Made by a program: the position numbers and the translations under genes. Below are positions 59,090 through 64,000 of a stretch of 64,000 nucleotides of DNA, piece by piece. How positions within the stretch are numbered: position 1 is the first letter of the stretch; every line of letters begins with the position of its first letter. The stretch covers positions 19,674,501 through 19,738,500 of the forward strand of contig NW_026623050.1 of assembly GCF_023065955.2 (NCBI RefSeq), given 5' to 3'. Origin of the DNA: Ursus arctos. Its lineage: Eukaryota > Chordata > Mammalia > Carnivora > Ursidae. A model generated the notes under the pieces. That model saw only the letters and a list, made by a program, of their open reading frames with translations, had not been told where the DNA came from and did not search any database.

Positions 59090-59805
59090 GTAAGATGACT
59101 GACTACATGTGAATAAACAATGTTGAATGCATTGTTCTGAAAGTCACAATACAGATTGAGGACAGTAAATTTGAATATTCAAGGTGCCTTTGCTCGCAAG
59201 TATCTTTCCTCACGTATATCATTTGTAAGTATGAGTTATAAGTGTGTTTTGGTTAGCTGCTTTTGTCCCAAAGGCAGATACCCTGTAGGAATGTGTTTTT
59301 AAGGACTAGGGCACAGCAGTTAAAAAGTCTACTAGCTATTGATGTCTTATTTTTACTCAATTCCTAATTAGCATGAGCTTTCAAGAGGAGTGATATGGAA
59401 GACATTTGGTATCTGTAAAGTACAGCAAAAGAACATTTGAAGGAAAGTAGTAATTAAAGGAGTTAGGACATCAGAACACAAGCTCTACCACTGAAATTTC
59501 GCCTAGAATTCTAGTTGCAACCAGTACATAGATGAGTGTTAATATTAAGACCAGTTTGGAGGACAAAATTCTTAGATTCCTAAATTTCATGTAGTCTTCG
59601 CAGTTTAGACTTATTCACATTCACAATTCCAGAACAGTGTATCACTGTCCCCCCCTCCTTTTTGGTCTTTCATTTATTTGGGGTAGGACAGACTCATCTA
59701 TGGAGATGAGTAACTAATAATGATATAGGAACTAACATTTCTTAAATACCCACTATTTATGAGTTTTGGGGATAGAGTTATGCATATATACAAATTTTTT
59801 TTTAA
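59090..59805. other. No gene supported
   Basis: Unassigned sequence; no open frame of note. Confidence 0.35.
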
Positions 59806-59809
59806 ACCT

Positions 59810-60525
59810 GGTCTGACAAACCCTATGTAATCTGGCTCCTACCGCTCTTTCCTAACTATCCCATTCCACTCGCCTTCTCTTCCACTTGGGGGCAGCCTGT
59901 GGCATTCTTGCTGCTCAAAAAACTAAGCCTATTCTACTTCAGGGCCTCACACTTGCTGCTACCTGTATCTAGAATGCTCTTCTTTTCTGATCTTCATAAG
60001 GCTGATTTTTTTTTTCCTTTACTGTCATTCAGTTTCCCCTCAAAAGTCACCTTTTTTTTTAAAAGATTTTATTTATTTATTGGACAGAGAGAGAGAGAGA
60101 CAGCCAATGAGAGATGAAACACAAGCAGGGGGAGTGGGAGAGGAAGAAGCAGGCTCCCAGCAAAGCAGGGAGCCCAATGCAGGGCTCGATCACAGGACCC
60201 TGGGATCACGCCCTGAGCCGAAGGCAGATGCTTAATGACTGAGCCACCCAGGTGCCCCAAAAGTCACCTACTCTTATATGCTGACTGCCCAATTCAATAC
60301 AGCTCCATTTGACCCATTAATTTCTATTCTTGCCCTGATTTATTCTTCGAGACCCTTATTACTATCCGAACTTATTTTTCTTACATGTTTGAAGTATGTC
60401 TATTCCCAATAAAATGCAAACTTTGTAAAGACAAGGGATTGCTTCTCTAATGTCACCCCTGCATCCCAAGCACCTTCAGTGACTTGATACACTGTAGATG
60501 CCAAAAGAAATGTTTAATAAACAAT
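59810..60525 (+). mobile_element. L2 LINE 3' region, split by a SINE
   Basis: 'atctggctcctaccgctctttcc', 'ctgtatctagaatgctcttc', 'cctcaaaagtcacct', then after the SINE 'aaactttgtaaagacaaggga' and 'gccaaaagaaatgtttaataaac' follow the L2 3' end in order. No coding frame remains. Confidence 0.75.
60053..60257 (-). mobile_element. SINEC-type SINE with 12-bp TSD
   Basis: Reverse complement, tail AAAAGATTTTATTTATTTATTGG, head CCACCCAGGTGCCC. The TSD caaaagtcacct is perfect at 60,041-60,052 and 60,258-60,269. A GA-rich stretch after the tail is part of the body. Confidence 0.96.
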
Positions 60526-61120
60526 ATATTCTAGTCTTCATAATAGTACAAAATGATGGCATTTTTCTTACATTACCAAGTAATTATTGCTCAAAGTGGT
60601 TAAGTTTCCCAGTGCCACCTAACAGTAGCAGAACTGTGGCTTCCACCTAGTACTGTCTGGCTATAAGTGGAAGCTTTTGAATTCACCGTAACCCCCAGTC
60701 ACATTATAACCTCTGGCTCAGGTTTCTTTTTAGGTAACATGAGAACATGCTTAAGGGCTAAAAGTACCCAAATTGAGACTATTCATTCAGCTATTATTGC
60801 ATAAATACCTAGAACCAGGAATAAGGAAAATCGAATAGCTATACTTTCTTCTTTTTAATATGAATGGACTGGGGGTTTCTACTGCAACTAATAGAGAACT
60901 GCAAGAGACATAACTCTTACTCTAACAACAACAAAAACCTGAAAAATCTCCAGAATCATAAATTTTCTTGAGCCTATCACAGCACTGAGGTTTCAGAACA
61001 ATTCGTTGAAATGAGTTCCAAAGGAGAGATTAGACACCTGAACTATTTCACCTTTGATAAAACACAGTCGAGAAAGAGGCAACTGCCATCAAAGATCATA
61101 AGAAATGAGCAAGGTAACTT
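60526..61120. other. No gene supported; possible MIR trace
   Basis: 60,590-60,720 ('cagtgccacctaacagtagcagaactgtggc') weakly recalls the 'gcagagctgggattcgaac' part of MIR or L2. Otherwise unassigned. Confidence 0.3.
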
Positions 61121-61468
61121 CAGTTGATTTTTTATCAAAATGAGTTTGAACGGCACCAGTCCACTTATACATGGATATTTTTCAAAGAATCTGTTGGCAA
61201 ATTTTTTGGAGATTAATTTGAAAAAATCTGCAGATAAACCATGTAGCCTCTAAACACTAAAAAAATTAAGAAGTAGGTATTACTATAAGAATACAGTACA
61301 TAATACATACAACGATAGGTGTTAATCAGCTTTATGTTATTGGTAAGGCTTCCAGTCAAGAGTAGGCTATTAGTAGTTAAGTTTTGGGGAAGTCAAAAGT
61401 TACACATGGAATTTTAACTGTGGAGCGGTCAGTGCCCTTAAACCCCATGTTATTCAAGGGTCAACTGT
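61121..61468 (+). mobile_element. Tigger-like (TcMar) non-autonomous DNA transposon
   Basis: Ends CAGTTGA... and ...GGGTCAACTG are inverted repeats. Internal 'ccagtccacttatacatgg', 'tggtaaggcttccagtcaagagtaggctattagtag' and 'cttaaaccccatgttattcaagggtc' follow a familiar mammalian DNA-transposon consensus. No transposase frame. The exact family name is not certain. Confidence 0.6.
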
Positions 61469-61930
61469 AATTCTTCAAGGCTATGTATTAGTGTGACAGT
61501 TTGTGATCCCTGGGTTGCAGACACAATGGAAGCCTGCATTCACTCACAAGCTCTTTTCTCTAAATCTCCACCAAGTGCTAACAAAACAAAACAAAACAAA
61601 AAAAATTGGGATCAGAGCAGGAGGTCCAAATGAGCTCCCTCAGTGGTACACAAGGATAAGTGTGTCCATTCTCTGAACCATTCTTCTGTGAAACAAAAGC
61701 CTTAAGCCACAGAAGGTGATTAGGAAATCTTACTGTCCTTAGCAAAGAGAGAGGAGGATAGTGGCAAATGTTCTTTGCTGTTGAGGGAGAAGCAGAGTGT
61801 AGGGAAAGGTACCTGTTATGGTTCAGATATGCAAAGTGGAGCAGGAACATTAAGAAAAACTTTGTGCCCCCTACCCCAAGGCCAAGTGCAGGTAGCAGTA
61901 GCCCACGCTAGAAGACTGTGGTTCATTAAC

Positions 61931-62815
61931 AGACACTTTTCCAATGAAGACATACAAATGGCTAACAGACACATGAAAAAATGTTCAAAATTATTAGCCA
62001 TCAGGGAAATTCAAATCAAAACCACACTGAGATACCACCTTACGCCAGTTAGAATGGCAAAAATTGACAAGGCAAGAAACAACAATTGTTGTAGAGGATG
62101 TGGAGAAAGGGGATCCTTCCTACATTGTTGGTGGGAATGCAAGTCGATACAGCCACTCTGGAAAACAGTGTGGAGGTCCCTTAAAAAGTTAAAAATTGAG
62201 CTACCCTATGATGCAGCCATTGCACTACTGGGTATTTACCACAAAGATACAGACATAGTGAAGAGAAGGGCCATATGCACCCCAATGTTCATAGCAGCAA
62301 TGTCCACAATAGCTAAATCGTGGAAGGAGCTGAGATGCCCTTCAACAGATGACTGGATTAAGAAGCTGTGGTCCATATATACAATGGAATATTACTCAGT
62401 TATCAGAAAGAACGAGTTCTCAACATTTGCTACAACATGGACGGCACTGGAGGAGATAATGCTAAGTGAAATAAGTCAAGCAGAGAAAGACAATTATCAT
62501 ATGATTTCTCTCATCTATGGAACATAAGAACTAGGAAGATAGGTAGGAGAAGAAAGGGATAAAGAAAGGGGGGTAATCAGAAGGGGGAATGAAACATGAG
62601 AGACTATGGACTCTGAGAAACAAACTGAGGGCTTCAGAGGGGAGGGGGGTTGGGGAATGGGATAGGCCGGTGATGGGTAGTAAGGAGGGCACATATTGCA
62701 TGGTGCACTGGGTGTTATACGCAACTAATGAATCATGGAACTTTACATCTAAAAACCAGGGATGTACTGTATGGTGACTAACATCATATAATAAAAAATA
62801 TTATAAAAAAAGAAA
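61931..62815 (+). mobile_element. Young 5'-truncated L1 with perfect 21-bp TSD
   Basis: Starts in the ORF2 C-terminal region (AGACACTTTTCCAATGAAGAC) and runs through the ORF2 stop at 62,525-62,527 and the 3' UTR to an A-rich tail. The 21-bp duplication (begins agaagactgtgg, ends ttcattaac) is identical at 61,910-61,930 and 62,816-62,836. The retained ORF2 frame is open, including the CX3CX7HX4C knuckle ([18 protein letters not shown]). It matches the full-length copy at 33.7-40.0 kb with only scattered differences. Confidence 0.97.
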
Positions 62816-62836
62816 AGAAGACTGTGGTTCATTAAC

Positions 62837-63310
62837 TCCAAGCACAACAATAACAAAAGTCAAACTCAGCTCATCAACAGACTAGATATATTCAATTCCC
62901 TACATTAATGATCTGATGGAAGAAGAGGTGGGCCCGTTTGCAGGCATAAATACTATTTACCTCAGTCTCTACCATTCTTTTACACCATGTCTAGCATTCA
63001 AGTGAAAAGTATGAGCCCCAAAAAAGGCTAAAATAACCCAATGACCAGTGAAAAAGTAGTCAATGGAACTCGATCCAGAGAGGACTGATGTTGGAACTTT
63101 CAGATAAAAAATTAAAAATATCTATGATGAATATGTTAAACTAATTAGAAAGGGTGGGCAGTACACATGAACAAATTGGGAAATCTCAAATAGACAAAAA
63201 CCTATGGGGAAAAAAAACAGTCAAATGAAATGCTGAAATGTGAATAGACTTTAATTTTACTAACCTGTTTCTCATTCTTTTCATGAAGGAGAGATCTGTT
63301 TAAATTTTGT
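62837..63310. other. Possible old LINE or unassigned sequence
   Basis: 'acaacaataacaaaagtc', 'tggaactttcagataaaa' and 'atggatttgaat'-like pieces are A-rich and may be decayed LINE, but I cannot place them. Confidence 0.3.
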
Positions 63311-63326
63311 CAAATTTATGTATTTT

Positions 63327-63515
63327 TTTAAAAGATTTTATTTATTTATTCGAGAGAGAGAGAGAGAGAGACAGCTAATGAGAGAGGGAACACAAGCAGG
63401 GGGAGTGGGAGAGGAAGAAGCAGGCTCCCAGCAGGGAGCCCGATGTGGGGCTCAATCCCAGAACGCTGGGATCATGCTCTGAGCCGAAGGCAGACGCTTA
63501 ACGACTGAGCGCCCC
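63327..63515 (-). mobile_element. SINEC-type SINE with 16-bp TSD and a head deletion
   Basis: Reverse complement. The 16-bp TSD caaatttatgtatttt is perfect at 63,311-63,326 and 63,516-63,531. The head end reads 'gactgagcgccccc', so about nine bases of the usual 'gccacccaggcgcccc' are missing near the A-box start. A (GA)n run of about 20 bp follows the tail. Confidence 0.96.
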
Positions 63516-63531
63516 CAAATTTATGTATTTT

Positions 63532-64000
63532 AAGAATATTCTACTTAATTGCCAAAATAACAGGAATTAGAGCAGTGGTTTGGTTGGCTTTAATTTTACT
63601 AACCTGTTTCTCATTCTTTTCATGAAGCGTGAATAGATTCTCTAGCTATAGTATGCATTACTTTTCAATTTTCTTTGGCAAACAAAACTATAATCCTATA
63701 TACGTATACTTCAGTTTTTACATATCTTTAAATATACAGAATAAATGTTATGCCCTAAATTTAGACAATGAACTTTTTGAAAACCAATGCACTCATGTCT
63801 GATATTGCTGTTTCTCTCAGCCACCACCAGAAGTCCAAGCCCTTCCAACTCTCCCATTATGTGGATTTCTAACCCTGTCAATATTTTGCACACTATGGAA
63901 AGACTTGTATCACCTTCATACTCCTTCTCCTGAGACTGAAACAGACCAGGCTTTGGCTCAGCTATTTACTGTGTGGATTTGAACAAGGTCATGTACCTTT
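63532..64000. other. No gene supported
   Basis: Contains a 41-bp direct repeat of sequence at 63,251-63,290 ('aattttactaacctgtttctcattc...'), repeated at about 63,590-63,630 on the other side of the SINE. Otherwise unassigned. Confidence 0.4.

Noticed and set aside
1..64000. CRISPR arrays, operons, riboswitches or prokaryotic defence systems
   Set aside because: The sequence is mammalian nuclear DNA full of SINEs and LINEs. The regular repeats present are microsatellites, and no spaced direct-repeat array exists.

Overview
This is mammalian nuclear DNA. It is AT-rich and packed with retrotransposons, and I found no host protein-coding exon, tRNA or rRNA gene. At least a dozen tRNA-Lys-derived SINEs of the carnivore SINEC type carry the CGCCTGGGTGGC box, a (AAATAAAT)-AAATCTT tail and clear target-site duplications (TSDs). 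Together with carnivore-type LINE-1 (L1) 3' ends, they point to a caniform carnivore. The SINE variant with 'GGTGGCACAGCGG' and 'CGTGATCCCGGCGTTATGGGATCGAG' suggests an arctoid such as a bear, panda or seal; that narrower placement is inference.

Layout. 1-12.0 kb: old L1 fragments in both orientations, including a twin-primed L1 (3.19-4.99 kb), a younger L1 3' end nested in an older one (8.67-9.22 kb), two SINEs, a MIR and a MER20-like fragment. 12-24 kb: a MaLR-like LTR, an L2 split by a second twin-primed L1 (15.36-16.92 kb), and a MIR split by an L1 tail that carries a 3' transduction (19.17-19.47 kb). 24.9-26.3 kb: an old antisense L1 interrupted by a probable solo LTR. 26.3-32 kb: mostly unique sequence with a MIR and three SINEs. 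32.9-40.8 kb: an old HAL1/L1-ORF1-type element interrupted by an old SINE and by a full-length, nearly intact L1 (33,709-40,037, 17-bp TSD). 41-49 kb: ancient repeats, a MER5-like DNA transposon, a SINE in a MIR, a (CA)n array and unique sequence. 48.9-57.7 kb: three old plus-strand L1 copies head to tail. 57.7-64 kb: three SINEs, an L2, a Tigger-like DNA transposon and a young 5'-truncated L1 with a 21-bp TSD.

The only plausible functional machinery is the L1 at 33.7-40.0 kb. It has a CpG-rich 5' UTR with a YY1-like site, an ORF1 RNA-binding protein, and an ORF2 endonuclease/reverse transcriptase with all recognisable catalytic residues. ORF2 is split by one missing base in an A run, and the canonical ORF1 start is out of frame because of a C10 run. 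Both lesions are single-base homopolymer differences, so the element may be a recently dead copy or an intact one with sequence errors. Its enzymes (or those of sister copies) would have mobilised the SINEs and truncated L1s seen here. I found no convincing undescribed gene system. The most interesting signals are the unexplained 5' extension of the full-length L1, the SINE embedded in its 5' UTR, the 3' transduction, and the repeated birth of microsatellites at one L1 site. Repeat family names come from memory of consensus sequences, not from a database search.
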